64,000 nucleotides of DNA. Source: Flavobacterium aestivum. GTDB taxonomy: Bacteria > Bacteroidota > Bacteroidia > Flavobacteriales > Flavobacteriaceae. The position numbers and the translations under genes are program-made. The notes beneath the pieces are model-generated. The model was not told the origin of the DNA and did no database searches. It saw nothing but the letters and a program-made list of their open reading frames with translations. The stretch lies in NCBI RefSeq assembly GCF_026870175.2, contig NZ_CP113977.2, positions 3,906,001 through 3,970,000 on the forward strand, read 5' to 3'. Positions 7,221 to 16,552 of this stretch are shown in pieces; within the stretch, counting starts at the first letter, position 1, and every line of letters begins with the position of its first letter.

Positions 7221-8333
7221 TCAAACCGTTTTCCTGTAATTTAAAATCGCCCAAAGATTGAAAAACACAGCAAAACAAGTTAATGCGAAAAATTGGGTAC
7301 CCAGTTCAGAAATTCCACTTCCTTTTAGATAAACCATACGCATTACCTGCATAAAATATTTCAAAGGATTAAAGATGGTGATGTACTGCGCCCACTCGGC
7401 CATACTGTTAATTGGGGTAAATAAACCACTCATTAATATCAAAATCAACATAAAAAAATACATCACAAACATAGCTTGTTGCATGGTATTGGAGTAATTG
7501 GATATCACAAGGCCAAAACCAGAAATTCCCAAAATATAGATTGCCGCAAAAAAATAAATGGTGCCTAAACTGCCCATTGGTGATAATCCATAAACGGCGT
7601 AAGCCACACCAAAAGCGATGGTAATTACCGTAAATCCTATTATCCAATACGGCAGTAACTTTGAAATTATAAAAACAAACTTTGGGATTGGAGTCACATT
7701 AATCTGTTCCATAGTTCCCGCTTCCTTCTCCCCAACAATATTCAGAGCCGGAAGAAAACCGCAAAGCATGGTGAGCACCATAACCATCAAAGCCGGAATC
7801 ATATAAATTTTATAACTCAGATGAGGGTTAAACCTATTTTGGGAAACTATTTCTACAAACGGAAATTTTGCTGATGATGCAGATTGGATCCACTTTTCAC
7901 GCACTTCACTAGAAAAATCCGTTATAATACCACTAAGATAAGCACTCCCCAATCCACCTTTTGTACCGTTAACAGAATTGGCTGAAATCAGCAAATGAGC
8001 CGTTTGTTCACGAACCAAATCTTTTTCAAAATTGGCTGGAATTTCCAAGATAATGTCGGCTTCGTCCTTTTCAATCTGATGAAGTGCCTTTTTAGAATTT
8101 TCAGCAACCGAAGTCAGCTTATAGTATCCTGAAGAAATCACTTTCTGTACCAATTGATTCGAATAACTGCTGTGATCATTATCTACCACACACAGATTTA
8201 TATTTTTTATTTCAAAATTGGCTGCAATAGGAAATACCAACAATACCATCACCGGAAATAACAAAATCATCCGAGGCAAGAATGAATTGCGGAAAATTTG
8301 CTTGAATTCTTTTTCTAATAAAAACTTTATCAT
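7221..8333 (-). CDS. ABC-2 type exporter permease (YbhR-like)
   Basis: This 370-residue permease has one N-terminal membrane helix (about 22-39), a large extracytoplasmic domain (about 45-170) and five clustered helices in the C-terminal half, with the ABC-2 motif VGEKEAGTMEQINVTP in the cytoplasmic loop. It matches the YbhR/YbhS permease type. Its start lies 3 bp after the stop of the second permease, so the two probably form a heterodimeric channel powered by the two ATPases upstream. Role: export of a hydrophobic compound or drug; substrate unknown. Confidence 0.87.
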   Translation of the reverse strand: MIKFLLEKEFKQIFRNSFLPRMILLFPVMVLLVFPIAANFEIKNINLCVVDNDHSSYSNQLVQKVISSGYYKLTSVAENSKKALHQIEKDEADIILEIPANFEKDLVREQTAHLLISANSVNGTKGGLGSAYLSGIITDFSSEVREKWIQSASSAKFPFVEIVSQNRFNPHLSYKIYMIPALMVMVLTMLCGFLPALNIVGEKEAGTMEQINVTPIPKFVFIISKLLPYWIIGFTVITIAFGVAYAVYGLSPMGSLGTIYFFAAIYILGISGFGLVISNYSNTMQQAMFVMYFFMLILILMSGLFTPINSMAEWAQYITIFNPLKYFMQVMRMVYLKGSGISELGTQFFALTCFAVFFNLWAILNYRKTV

Positions 8334-8335
8334 AA

Positions 8336-9442
8336 CTACTCTAAACGATTTTTGAAATTTTTCAAACTTACGGCTACAATTACCACAGCCATAAATCCGA
8401 GTATTATCAGCTCTTTATAAATAGAAGAGACACCGGTTCCTTTGATCATAATGTTTTTAACAGCTATGATGTACCATTTTGCCGGTATGACATTAGACAG
8501 CCATTGCAAAGGCCAAGGCATATTTTCGACAGGGAAAATCATTCCGGACAACAGCATTATAGGCATCATAAAAATCATTCCCGAAATTAGCATGGCCGCC
8601 ATTTGGGTTTGTGTGACGGTAGAAATCAGCAATCCCAACGAAAGCGCAACAAAAATAAAAAGCGTCGAAAGGATCACGAGCAAAAACAAGCTTCCCGCAA
8701 CAGGAACCCCCAGAACGTATACTGCCAAAAGAAGTACTGATACCGTATTGACACAAGAAAGCAAAAAATAAGGCACCGCTTTGGCTAGTATGATATAAAT
8801 AGGCTTGAGTGGTGAAACAAGTAATACTTCCATAGTCCCCATTTCTTTTTCCCGAACAATGGCAATAGAAGTCATCATGGCACAAATAAGCATCATAATT
8901 AGCCCTAAAACTCCCGGAACAAAATTATAGGAATCTTTCATTTGAGGATTATAAAGCATTTTCACTTCCGGCAAAATCTGGTAAGGAACTTTCATGCCTT
9001 GCATTAAATCCTGCTGATAATCCATTATAATAGCACGGACATAATTGGTCACAGCTGTAGCCGTATTAGGATCGGTCGCATCTGCAATTATCTGAATATG
9101 AGAATTACCAGAATGAAAAAGATTGGTTTCAAAATTTTCGTCGAAAACCATGATTAACCCAATTTTGCCTTCCCGAAATTCATGTTCAATTTGGGTAGGA
9201 TCATTAAGATATTTTACAATATCAAAATACTTACTGGAATTAATGCGCTCTATTATTTTTCTGGAAGTAATACTTTTTGAGGGATCATAAACTGCCACCT
9301 GAGAATTTTTGACTTCGGTAGTAATAGCAAATCCAAAAAGAAGAATTTGGATAATTGGCATTACCAAAAGCAGCATCATTGTTCGCAGGTCGCGAAAAAT
9401 ATGCAAAAATTCCTTTTTTACGAATGACACAAACTGTTTCAT
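8336..9442 (-). CDS. ABC-2 type exporter permease (YbhS-like)
   Basis: This permease is about 368 residues long, begins KQFVSFVKKEFLHIFRDLR, and has the same layout as its partner: one helix, a large external domain, then five helices with VREKEMGTMEVLLVSP. I use the ATG at 9442, which lies one base after the ATPase stop, rather than an in-frame ATG at 9493 that would overlap the ATPase gene by 50 bases. It belongs with the neighbouring permease, the two ATPases, an HlyD-type adaptor and a TolC protein as a complete tripartite exporter. Confidence 0.86.
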   Translation of the reverse strand: MKQFVSFVKKEFLHIFRDLRTMMLLLVMPIIQILLFGFAITTEVKNSQVAVYDPSKSITSRKIIERINSSKYFDIVKYLNDPTQIEHEFREGKIGLIMVFDENFETNLFHSGNSHIQIIADATDPNTATAVTNYVRAIIMDYQQDLMQGMKVPYQILPEVKMLYNPQMKDSYNFVPGVLGLIMMLICAMMTSIAIVREKEMGTMEVLLVSPLKPIYIILAKAVPYFLLSCVNTVSVLLLAVYVLGVPVAGSLFLLVILSTLFIFVALSLGLLISTVTQTQMAAMLISGMIFMMPIMLLSGMIFPVENMPWPLQWLSNVIPAKWYIIAVKNIMIKGTGVSSIYKELIILGFMAVVIVAVSLKNFKNRLE

Positions 9443-9443
9443 T

Positions 9444-10181
9444 TTAATCTGCTTTTCGGATCGCTTTTCTAGCCAGTTGCTGAAAAACCTCATCCATATT
9501 TGATGCGTTATATTTTAATTTAAGATTTTTTGGAGTATCCAGTGCATCTATTCTTCCATCAACCATAATCGAAACACGGTTACAATATTCGGCCTCATCC
9601 ATATAATGAGTGGTTACAAAAATGGTTATCCCTCGAGAAGAAGCCTCGTAAATGAGCTCCCAAAATTGTCTTCGAATCATAGGATCGACACCACCTGTGG
9701 GTTCGTCAAGAAAAACAATTTTTGGATTGTGAAATATTGAAACAGAAAATGCCAGTTTTTGTTTCCACCCTAGCGGAAGGTCTTTTACCAAGGTATTCTT
9801 TTCTGATTCAAAATTTAAAGTATGCAACAACTCATCCGTCTTTGTGCTTATTTCCTTTTCAGGCATACCATAAATACCGGCAAACAACCGAATGTTTTCC
9901 CATACTTTAAGGTCATTATAGAGCGAAAATTTCTGGCTCATATAACCAATATTCTTTTTGATTTGTTCAGGGTCTTTATGAATATCGAAACCTGCCACAG
10001 TTCCCTCGCCAGATGTAGGTTTGCTCAAACCGCAAAGCATACGGATAGCTGTTGTTTTTCCGGCACCGTTTGCACCCAGAAAACCAAAAATTTCTCCCTG
10101 ATTTACCTCAAAGGTAACATTGTCGACAGCAGTAAAATTACCAAAGCGTTTCACCAGATTATTAACCGTAATTGCTTTCAT
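9444..10181 (-). CDS. ABC transporter ATP-binding protein (second YbhF-half type)
   Basis: This is a 245-residue ATPase with Walker A GANGAGKTT, Walker B VFLDEP and the H-loop TTHYMD. The signature motif is LPLGWKQKL rather than LSGGQ, as in the second nucleotide-binding half of YbhF-type proteins. It is cytoplasmic and presumably pairs with the other ATPase (10203-11132) to drive the two permeases. In E. coli the two halves are one YbhF polypeptide; here they are two genes 21 bp apart. Confidence 0.88.
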   Translation of the reverse strand: MKAITVNNLVKRFGNFTAVDNVTFEVNQGEIFGFLGANGAGKTTAIRMLCGLSKPTSGEGTVAGFDIHKDPEQIKKNIGYMSQKFSLYNDLKVWENIRLFAGIYGMPEKEISTKTDELLHTLNFESEKNTLVKDLPLGWKQKLAFSVSIFHNPKIVFLDEPTGGVDPMIRRQFWELIYEASSRGITIFVTTHYMDEAEYCNRVSIMVDGRIDALDTPKNLKLKYNASNMDEVFQQLARKAIRKAD

Positions 10182-10202
10182 TCAAATTTTATTTTGAGGT
10201 TT

Positions 10203-11132
10203 TTAAACACCTAAATTCATATAACAATCTTCAATTTTAGGTTTAGTTGGTTGGATATTAATATTTATATGACCTTTTTCAATCAAAAAACTTTCTAATT
10301 CTTTTGTCGAAATCTGTTCCGTTTTGAAAGTTACATGATGCGAGTCTCCAAAAGCAAAACAGGATTTTACATCTGGAAACTGTCTTATGTCTTTCAATAA
10401 TTTGTACATGTCATTACTCTGAACTGACCAAAGTGGCATCCCAAACTGGTTGATCATATTTTCGGGTGTATCAATTTTTAATATTTTCCCTTCCGAAATC
10501 AAGGCTATGCGATCGCATAAAGTAGCCTCATCCATATAAGGCGTAGAAACCAAAATGGTTATACCTTCTTTTTTTAATTTCTTGAGCATTTCCCAAAATT
10601 CTTTTCGGGAAACCGGATCAACGCCTGTTGTGGGTTCATCGAGAAACAATACCGATGGCTTATGGATTAAAGCGCAAGACAATGCCAATTTTTGTTTCAT
10701 TCCTCCAGATAGTGCGCCTGCTTTACGGGTTTTAAAAGGTTCTATTTGCTGGTAAATATCTTTTATGAGATCATAATTTTCTTCGACCGTAGTATTAAAA
10801 ACAGTGGCAAAAAAATTAAGATTTTCTTCAACTGTCAAATCCTGATAGAGCGAAAATTTACCGGGCATATATCCTACCCTTTGCCTGATTGTCTTAAAAT
10901 CGTTAACCACATCTAGCCCATCTACAGTTGCGTTTCCCGAATCAGGTTTCAAAAGTGTGGTCAGAATACGAAAAATAGTGGTTTTCCCAGCGCCATCAGG
11001 ACCTATCAGTCCAAAGATTTCGCTTTTGTTCACCTGAAAAGACACTTCGCGTACTGCCGTTATTTTTCCGCTACCATACGATTTGTTGATATGGCTTACA
11101 TTTATGGGAACTACATTTTCCTTATTGTCCAT
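10203..11132 (-). CDS. ABC transporter ATP-binding protein (first YbhF-half type)
   Basis: This is a 309-residue ATPase with Walker A GPDGAGKTT, signature LSGGMKQKL, Walker B VLFLDEPTTGVDP and the H-loop STPYMD, in which Pro-Tyr replaces the usual His-containing pair. The C-terminal 80 residues are a regulatory extension common in multidrug ATPases. The missing H-loop His may make this site less active than its partner. It is part of the five-gene exporter, about 200 bp downstream of the adaptor gene. Confidence 0.87.
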   Translation of the reverse strand: MDNKENVVPINVSHINKSYGSGKITAVREVSFQVNKSEIFGLIGPDGAGKTTIFRILTTLLKPDSGNATVDGLDVVNDFKTIRQRVGYMPGKFSLYQDLTVEENLNFFATVFNTTVEENYDLIKDIYQQIEPFKTRKAGALSGGMKQKLALSCALIHKPSVLFLDEPTTGVDPVSRKEFWEMLKKLKKEGITILVSTPYMDEATLCDRIALISEGKILKIDTPENMINQFGMPLWSVQSNDMYKLLKDIRQFPDVKSCFAFGDSHHVTFKTEQISTKELESFLIEKGHININIQPTKPKIEDCYMNLGV

Positions 11133-11196
11133 TAGAATAATATTTTATGTGGTTGCCCTTTACTTATATCAAGTATTTTATCTCCCCAATTTATGC

Positions 11197-11318
11197 TTTG
11201 CGTCTTTACAAGAAATTGTGCTCGCAAAGACGCAGAGTCTTTCTTATAATATTACTAGATAAATCTGCTTAATCTGTGTGCTAATTATTTTCAAGCAGAT
11301 TTTTTGCAGATTCGAAAA
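11197..11318. repeat. Dispersed intergenic repeat with GCGTCTTT hairpin and AATCTGTGTGCTAA motif
   Basis: Arms TGCGTCTTT (11199-11207) and AAAGACGCA (11226-11234) pair across an 18-base loop. Downstream, an AATCTGTGTGCTAA word is followed by related CAGATTTTTTGCAGATT words. The same AATCTGTGTGCTAA word recurs near 63936, so this is a repeated intergenic sequence. It fills the gap between the adaptor and ATPase genes. Confidence 0.55.
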
Positions 11319-11336
11319 TGCCTGTTTTAATTCTCA

Positions 11337-12236
11337 TCAAAAAACGACATCACCGTACATCCCTATTTTTAAAGTTCCGTCATTTTTTACCCTAATTTTT
11401 ACGGCATAAACCAGATTGGCTCTTTCATCTTTCGTCTGAATGGTTTTAGGAGTAAACTCGGCTTTACTATTTATCCATTCCACGGTTCCGGAATATGTTT
11501 TTGATTTACCGTTTTCTGCATCCACGTTTATTTTTACAACATCTCCAATTTTAATTTTAGCAAATTGCGAAGCAGTTATATAGGCTCTTAATTTGAGGGT
11601 AGACAAATCCGCTATTTTATAAATTGGCTTACCTACAGTAGCCATTTCATACTCATTTGCATACTTGGTCAATACCGTTCCCGAAACGGAATTTATAATG
11701 TTGCATTTTTTAAGCTGATCCTCCACCTGTGCTAATTGAAACCCAACTGAACCGCTTTGTTCATTAAGATTATTGGTTGTTGTTGCCAATTGACTGCTCA
11801 AGGCATCAATTTTAGATTGGATGATGGCAATTCTATAATTCGCATCGTCAAGCTGTTTTTGCGAAGCCACGTCTCCTTTTACTAAATTTTCTATTCGTTT
11901 TTTGTCTTTAACCGCATTTTCTCGCTCTTTCTGCAAAGCTTCAATTTGTACTTTACTATCGGGACGTCCAGATAAAATAGCTCTTCCATTTTGCTTCAGT
12001 TGCATTTTGGACAAGTGCAGTTGGGTGCTATCAATAAAACCTACTTTTTGTCCTTTTCCCAATTGGTCTCCTTCATTAATCGTCAGTTTCAAAATTTTCC
12101 CATTGGCTTCAGCCGACACTATTGTTTCTGTGGCTTCAAAAGTTCCTGAGGCTTCATTGACATTTTCGCTATTACCACAGGAAGAAAGGGTAATACAAAA
12201 AGCTATAATGCTTGTTTTATAAAAATTGAACTTCAT
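11337..12236 (-). CDS. HlyD/YbhG-type periplasmic adaptor lipoprotein
   Basis: This 299-residue membrane-fusion protein has an N-terminal lipoprotein signal ending in LSSC (Cys20), so it is anchored by lipid. A lipoyl-like half (ETIVSAEANGKILKLTINEGDQL) is followed by a long alpha-helical hairpin (about residues 70-170) and a beta-barrel domain. It would bridge the two permeases to the TolC-type channel encoded upstream. It lies 16 bp after that gene. Confidence 0.88.
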   Translation of the reverse strand: MKFNFYKTSIIAFCITLSSCGNSENVNEASGTFEATETIVSAEANGKILKLTINEGDQLGKGQKVGFIDSTQLHLSKMQLKQNGRAILSGRPDSKVQIEALQKERENAVKDKKRIENLVKGDVASQKQLDDANYRIAIIQSKIDALSSQLATTTNNLNEQSGSVGFQLAQVEDQLKKCNIINSVSGTVLTKYANEYEMATVGKPIYKIADLSTLKLRAYITASQFAKIKIGDVVKINVDAENGKSKTYSGTVEWINSKAEFTPKTIQTKDERANLVYAVKIRVKNDGTLKIGMYGDVVF

Positions 12237-12252
12237 TTTTATATAATTAAAT

Positions 12253-13503
12253 TTAGTTACCGCTTATCGTTTTGTAGTTGTAAATACTCATCTGCAATTG
12301 TACATTGTGAAATGCCTGATTCCCAATAGCCTCATTCTCTTTGTTCATGGAGGACAGCAAATCATTCATGGCACATATTCCGTTGTCATACATGAGCTGG
12401 TATGATTTTTTGATATTGCCTTTCAGTTTTACGATTTCCTCATCTTTCGCTATAATAGCTTTTTGCTTTTCGATCTCGTTATTGGCTTGTGCTAATTGCA
12501 ATTTATTATTAAACAAAAAAGTATCCTGCTGATTGTTGATTTTATCTATTTCAATTTTATCCAACTCCTTGTTGTTCCTATTTTTATAAAGACCTGTTGT
12601 GCTCCAGGATACACTCAGTCCAGCTAAAGCAAATCCGTTGAACTTTGATGGTCCAAAATTCACCCCTGGTTCAATTAAAATACCGGCTCCTATTAAACCG
12701 ACTTTAGGCATAAGGGAAACCTCATTTAGACTGGAACGGGATTCTATTAATTTTACCTGATTTGCGTATAAACTCAACTCAGGTCTGTTATTACTAAGAT
12801 TATTTACCGTTTCAACCATTATAGGTTTCTCAAGCTTTACATTTTCATCCAGTTGCTGCCCCGTTAAATAAGACAACATTTGCACGTAGCCTTTTCGGGT
12901 ATAATTGAATTCGATTTTTTTCTGTTCCAAATTGAGCATTTCAGCCTTTACCTCATCCACATCCGATGTATAGGCCAGTCCGTTTTCTTTAGAAAGTCGA
13001 ACTTTTTTCTGTCCCAGTTTCAATTCATCGTATAGAATATCCAATTGTTTGTTTTGTTCATCGATTAACAAAATCCCAAAAAACACTTGATTAACACGTT
13101 CGCGAATAGAATACAAAGAAACATCAACACTTGATTTTTCGACCTCGGCTGCTGATTTTGCAATATCTTTCTGGGTACGTATGGCTCCTCCGTCCCAAAT
13201 GGTTTGATTGATTTGAGCAATCCCGATAAACTGGGCTTTATTTTTTTCACCTGGAGTTGAACCTGGTACTGAAAATTCAGGCAATCCATTGAAAATGTAT
13301 CCACCAATTCCCGTTATACTTAGCTGCGGAAGATAGGCTTTGTTAGCATTGGAGATAGTATAATCAGACGATTTCGCAATCAAATCGTACTGCTTGATTA
13401 ACGGATAATTTGCTTTGGCTTTTTCTTGACAACCATCAATGGTTATTTGTCCTTTTGCCGTACAAAAACCGAAAAACAAAATAAATGATAACAGTTCTTT
13501 CAT
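12253..13503 (-). CDS. TolC family outer-membrane efflux protein
   Basis: This 416-residue protein has a signal peptide (cleavage near AKGQ at residue 18) and the two alternating coiled-coil and beta-strand repeats of the outer-membrane factor family. It is shorter than TolC but usual for Bacteroidota members. As first gene of the minus-strand exporter operon it would supply the outer-membrane duct for the HlyD-type adaptor and the ABC pump. I see no regulator gene in the operon. Confidence 0.86.
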   Translation of the reverse strand: MKELLSFILFFGFCTAKGQITIDGCQEKAKANYPLIKQYDLIAKSSDYTISNANKAYLPQLSITGIGGYIFNGLPEFSVPGSTPGEKNKAQFIGIAQINQTIWDGGAIRTQKDIAKSAAEVEKSSVDVSLYSIRERVNQVFFGILLIDEQNKQLDILYDELKLGQKKVRLSKENGLAYTSDVDEVKAEMLNLEQKKIEFNYTRKGYVQMLSYLTGQQLDENVKLEKPIMVETVNNLSNNRPELSLYANQVKLIESRSSLNEVSLMPKVGLIGAGILIEPGVNFGPSKFNGFALAGLSVSWSTTGLYKNRNNKELDKIEIDKINNQQDTFLFNNKLQLAQANNEIEKQKAIIAKDEEIVKLKGNIKKSYQLMYDNGICAMNDLLSSMNKENEAIGNQAFHNVQLQMSIYNYKTISGN

Positions 13504-13893
13504 TTAATTCACAAATTTTATCTCTTAAGATTTATCCCAAATTCAGTAGCTTTTTGAATATTTGATTAATTTAATGAACAAAAGAATATCACTTTACATG
13601 TAGTATTCTGTTTATCCAAACGGGAATATACTTCTTTGTTTTTCTTATGAAAAGTGCTACTAAACGAATATACGATTCTTTTTTTGATTGAAACCTATTA
13701 TTAAATCATTTGATTAAGCATATACTGTTGATAATGAAAAAGAATGTTATCTATACTACTTGATTTGTCCTTATATCTGACCATTATTTTAAATACATCA
13801 GTAATATTGAGTTATAAAAAAGTTAATTAATGACGGACTTACAAAAAAAACTATAATTTTGAATCATCATTAAAAATCAAAAAACAGAAAAAC
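13504..13893. other. AT-rich intergenic region between divergent genes
   Basis: About 390 bases separate the divergent exporter operon and the small secreted protein. Apart from a good -7 box TAATTTTG at 13854-13861 for the plus-strand gene, I see no RNA gene, repeat or conserved operator. The minus-strand promoter must lie here, but I cannot place it with confidence. Confidence 0.5.
13854..13861 (+). promoter_or_regulatory. -7 promoter box for the small secreted protein
   Basis: TAATTTTG matches TAnnTTTG and lies 32 bp before the start codon. The -33 element is not clear. Confidence 0.55.
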
Positions 13894-14070
13894 ATGAAAA
13901 ATTTAATTGCCATTTTAGCCGTAACATTATTTTCAGCAGGAATGAGTGTAAATGCTCAAGAAGCTCCTAAAAAAGAAACTCCTAAAAAAGAATGCAGCAC
14001 CAAAGACAAAAAAGCTTGCGACAAATCTAAAAAATCTTGTTGTGCAGCTAAATCAGAGAAGAAAGCGTAA
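13894..14070 (+). CDS. Small secreted Lys/Cys-rich protein (58 residues)
   Basis: This short gene has a clear signal peptide (cleavage expected near NAQ at residue 22). The mature part of about 36 residues is dominated by Lys with four Cys (one at position 34, one at 42, and a Cys pair at 49-50) plus two EAPKKET/TPKKE-like repeats. A -7 box lies just upstream and an intrinsic terminator just downstream, so it is a single-gene unit. I do not recognise a named family. A metal-binding or envelope role is possible from the Cys and Lys content but is only a guess. Confidence 0.75.
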   Translation: MKNLIAILAVTLFSAGMSVNAQEAPKKETPKKECSTKDKKACDKSKKSCCAAKSEKKA

Positions 14071-14094
14071 TGTAATTTAATTTATAATGACCCT

Positions 14095-14128
14095 AAAAGA
14101 GTGTTTGAATTTTCAGGCACTCTTTTTA
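14095..14128 (+). terminator. Intrinsic terminator after the small secreted protein
   Basis: Arms AAAAGAGTG (14095-14103) and CACTCTTTTT (14118-14127) form a stem followed by T residues, 25 bp after the stop codon. Confidence 0.8.
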
Positions 14129-14225
14129 CTTTATATAAAACAAATCTCACTTAAAGACTGTTTATCATCAAAAATAGCTTTGCTCCTATTTTATAATTCT
14201 ATATTTTTGAGGAAATCTATTTTTT

Positions 14226-16466
14226 ATGCTCAAAAAGTCATCTATTGCCGTTGCAATTCTCCTCATTCTCTTTATTACTTTCAGGGTTTTTATTGTAGAC
14301 CGTTGCAGCTCAAAAGATGCCGAATACTCCGAAGTTCTCTCTTCTAACAACGCTTATGTAGGAGATCAATCCTGCAAAAATTGCCATACCGCTGAGCATC
14401 ATCAATGGAAACAATCTGATCATTATATGTCAATGCTTCCTCCCAATGATTCGACTGTAAAAGGGGATTTTAATAATGTAACATTCACCGCAGACGGTGT
14501 TACCAGTAAATTCTATAAAAAAGGATCAAAATTTTTTATTAATACCGAAGGTGATGATGGCAAAAACCACGACTTTGAAGTAAAATATATCTTTGGATAC
14601 AAGCCCTTACAACAATATCTAGTTTATTTCCCTGGCGGAAGATTGCAAGTACCGCGCTTGAGTTGGGATGTCAATCAAAAAAAATGGTTCAATCAATATG
14701 CTGGTCAAAAAATACCCTCTCACGATTGGTTGCACTGGACCGGTAATTCCCAAAACTGGAATACAATGTGTGCTTCTTGCCATTCGACCAACTTGCACAA
14801 AAATTACGATACCAAAACCGATACTTATAAAACCAGTTACAGCATCATCAATGTAAGCTGTGAGAGTTGTCATGGTGCCGGACAAAAGCATTTAGAGTAT
14901 ATAAACAGTTCTGATTACAAATCGGGAGATAAAGTAACTGGCAGTTTTATGAAATTAAGCAAAAACTCCGGACAACTGGAACAAATCAATACTTGTGCTC
15001 CTTGCCATGCCCGTACTACCGAAATTAGTCCTAACCATATAGACAGTAAAGAAATCATGGACAACTACATTCCGCAAATTCCGGATACTGAGTTTTTTCA
15101 TGCTGACGGACAAGTAAATGATGAAGATTATATTTATACTTCCTTTTTACAGAGCAAAATGTATAGTAAAGGCGTAAAATGCAGCAATTGCCACAATCCC
15201 CATAGTACCAAATTAAAACACATTGATAATCAAACGTGTGTGCAATGCCATAACCCTAAAAAATATGACACTCCAAAGCACACTTTTCATACTCCAGGCT
15301 CAAAAGGCTCATTGTGTGTAAACTGCCATATGCCCGGAAAATTATACATGGGGAATGATTTGCGTCATGACCACAGTTTTAGAGTGCCACGTCCTGATCT
15401 TTCAGTAAAATATGGCACCCCAAACGCGTGCAGTAACTGTCATAAAGACAAATCCGAAAAAGTACTGGCCGATGCGGTTATCAAATGGTATGGTCCTAAT
15501 CGAAAATATCATTTTGCAGATGACCTGATTCCTGGAAGCAGATTGAATACCGACAGTGAAGCCCACCTTACTCGATTAATCAATACCAAAGTGACTCCGA
15601 ACATTATAAAAGCTACGGCAGCTTTTTACTTAGGCAGTATTACAACTCCATCGAGTTTGGATATTTTAATATCTTGTCTAAACCATAAAGATGCACAAAT
15701 ACGATACAGAGCTTTACGCAGTTTGGCTAATTTCCCTCCTAATGAATGGATAAACAAAGTAGCTCCTTTGCTTTCAGACAAAGTAAGAGCCGTTCGTATT
15801 GCCGCTGCCGATTTATTTATTACAATTCCTAAAGATCAAATTCCGGGGCAATACGTCAATGCTTTTGAAGCTGCGAACAAAGAATTGGTTAGTTATCTTC
15901 GTTATCAAACCGATTTTTCGGTTGGTAATATTATGCTTGCTGATTATTATCTAAAAATACAGGATTATACCAACGCAGAGTCTTTCTATCTCAAAGGACT
16001 CAAAAAAGACAATCAAATCAATTATGCCTATCTTAATTTATCTTCGTTGTATAATACTGTTGGAAAGAATGATGCTTCTTTAGAAATGCTTCAACGTGCT
16101 TTAAAAAACGATGCAACCAATGATCGTATTTATTATAATATGGCTCTGCTTTACAATGAAATGAACAACAAACCTGCAGCCGAAAAATCATTTATCAAAG
16201 CTGTTGAGTTAAAATCTCAAAATCCAAGAGTGTATTACAATTATGGTTTGATGCTGAATGCCGATAAGAAATTCAAGGAAGCCGAGGCCATTTTACAAAA
16301 AGGAATAGGAATTAACCCTTCTACACCCGATCTTTATTATGCACTAACTTTTGTTTATATTCAAGCTGGAAACCAAACAAAAGCACAACAAAGTGCTTTT
16401 CAATTAAAACAATTAGATCCTACTAATCCTAATTATCAGGGGTTATTTAAAAATTTAGGGATATAG
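14226..16466 (+). CDS. Octaheme c-type cytochrome with HEAT and TPR repeats
   Basis: This 746-residue protein has an N-terminal signal anchor (about 7-24) and eight CxxCH haem c sites: CKNCH, CASCH, CESCH, CAPCH, CSNCH, CVQCH, CVNCH and CSNCH, within the first 415 residues. A HEAT-like segment (about 440-530) and four or more TPR units (about 570-740) follow. It is probably membrane-anchored and exported, moving electrons to or from an unknown partner held by the repeats. The haem part resembles cytochrome c554-type folds. It lies alone between a terminator and a convergent kinase gene. Confidence 0.88.
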   Translation: MLKKSSIAVAILLILFITFRVFIVDRCSSKDAEYSEVLSSNNAYVGDQSCKNCHTAEHHQWKQSDHYMSMLPPNDSTVKGDFNNVTFTADGVTSKFYKKGSKFFINTEGDDGKNHDFEVKYIFGYKPLQQYLVYFPGGRLQVPRLSWDVNQKKWFNQYAGQKIPSHDWLHWTGNSQNWNTMCASCHSTNLHKNYDTKTDTYKTSYSIINVSCESCHGAGQKHLEYINSSDYKSGDKVTGSFMKLSKNSGQLEQINTCAPCHARTTEISPNHIDSKEIMDNYIPQIPDTEFFHADGQVNDEDYIYTSFLQSKMYSKGVKCSNCHNPHSTKLKHIDNQTCVQCHNPKKYDTPKHTFHTPGSKGSLCVNCHMPGKLYMGNDLRHDHSFRVPRPDLSVKYGTPNACSNCHKDKSEKVLADAVIKWYGPNRKYHFADDLIPGSRLNTDSEAHLTRLINTKVTPNIIKATAAFYLGSITTPSSLDILISCLNHKDAQIRYRALRSLANFPPNEWINKVAPLLSDKVRAVRIAAADLFITIPKDQIPGQYVNAFEAANKELVSYLRYQTDFSVGNIMLADYYLKIQDYTNAESFYLKGLKKDNQINYAYLNLSSLYNTVGKNDASLEMLQRALKNDATNDRIYYNMALLYNEMNNKPAAEKSFIKAVELKSQNPRVYYNYGLMLNADKKFKEAEAILQKGIGINPSTPDLYYALTFVYIQAGNQTKAQQSAFQLKQLDPTNPNYQGLFKNLGI

Positions 16467-16516
16467 TAAATAGAATCAAAGTAAACGATTGATCCTTTGG
16501 TAGCAAGAGGGTTTAC

Positions 16517-16543
16517 AGCAGTAAATTTTAATGTTTTACTGCT
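16517..16543. terminator. Hairpin between convergent cytochrome and kinase genes
   Basis: Arms AGCAGTAAA (16517-16525) and TTTACTGCT (16535-16543) form a nine-pair stem with a nine-base loop. No strong T run follows, so terminator function is uncertain, but its position between convergent genes fits. Confidence 0.45.
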
Positions 16544-16552
16544 TGGTCCAAA

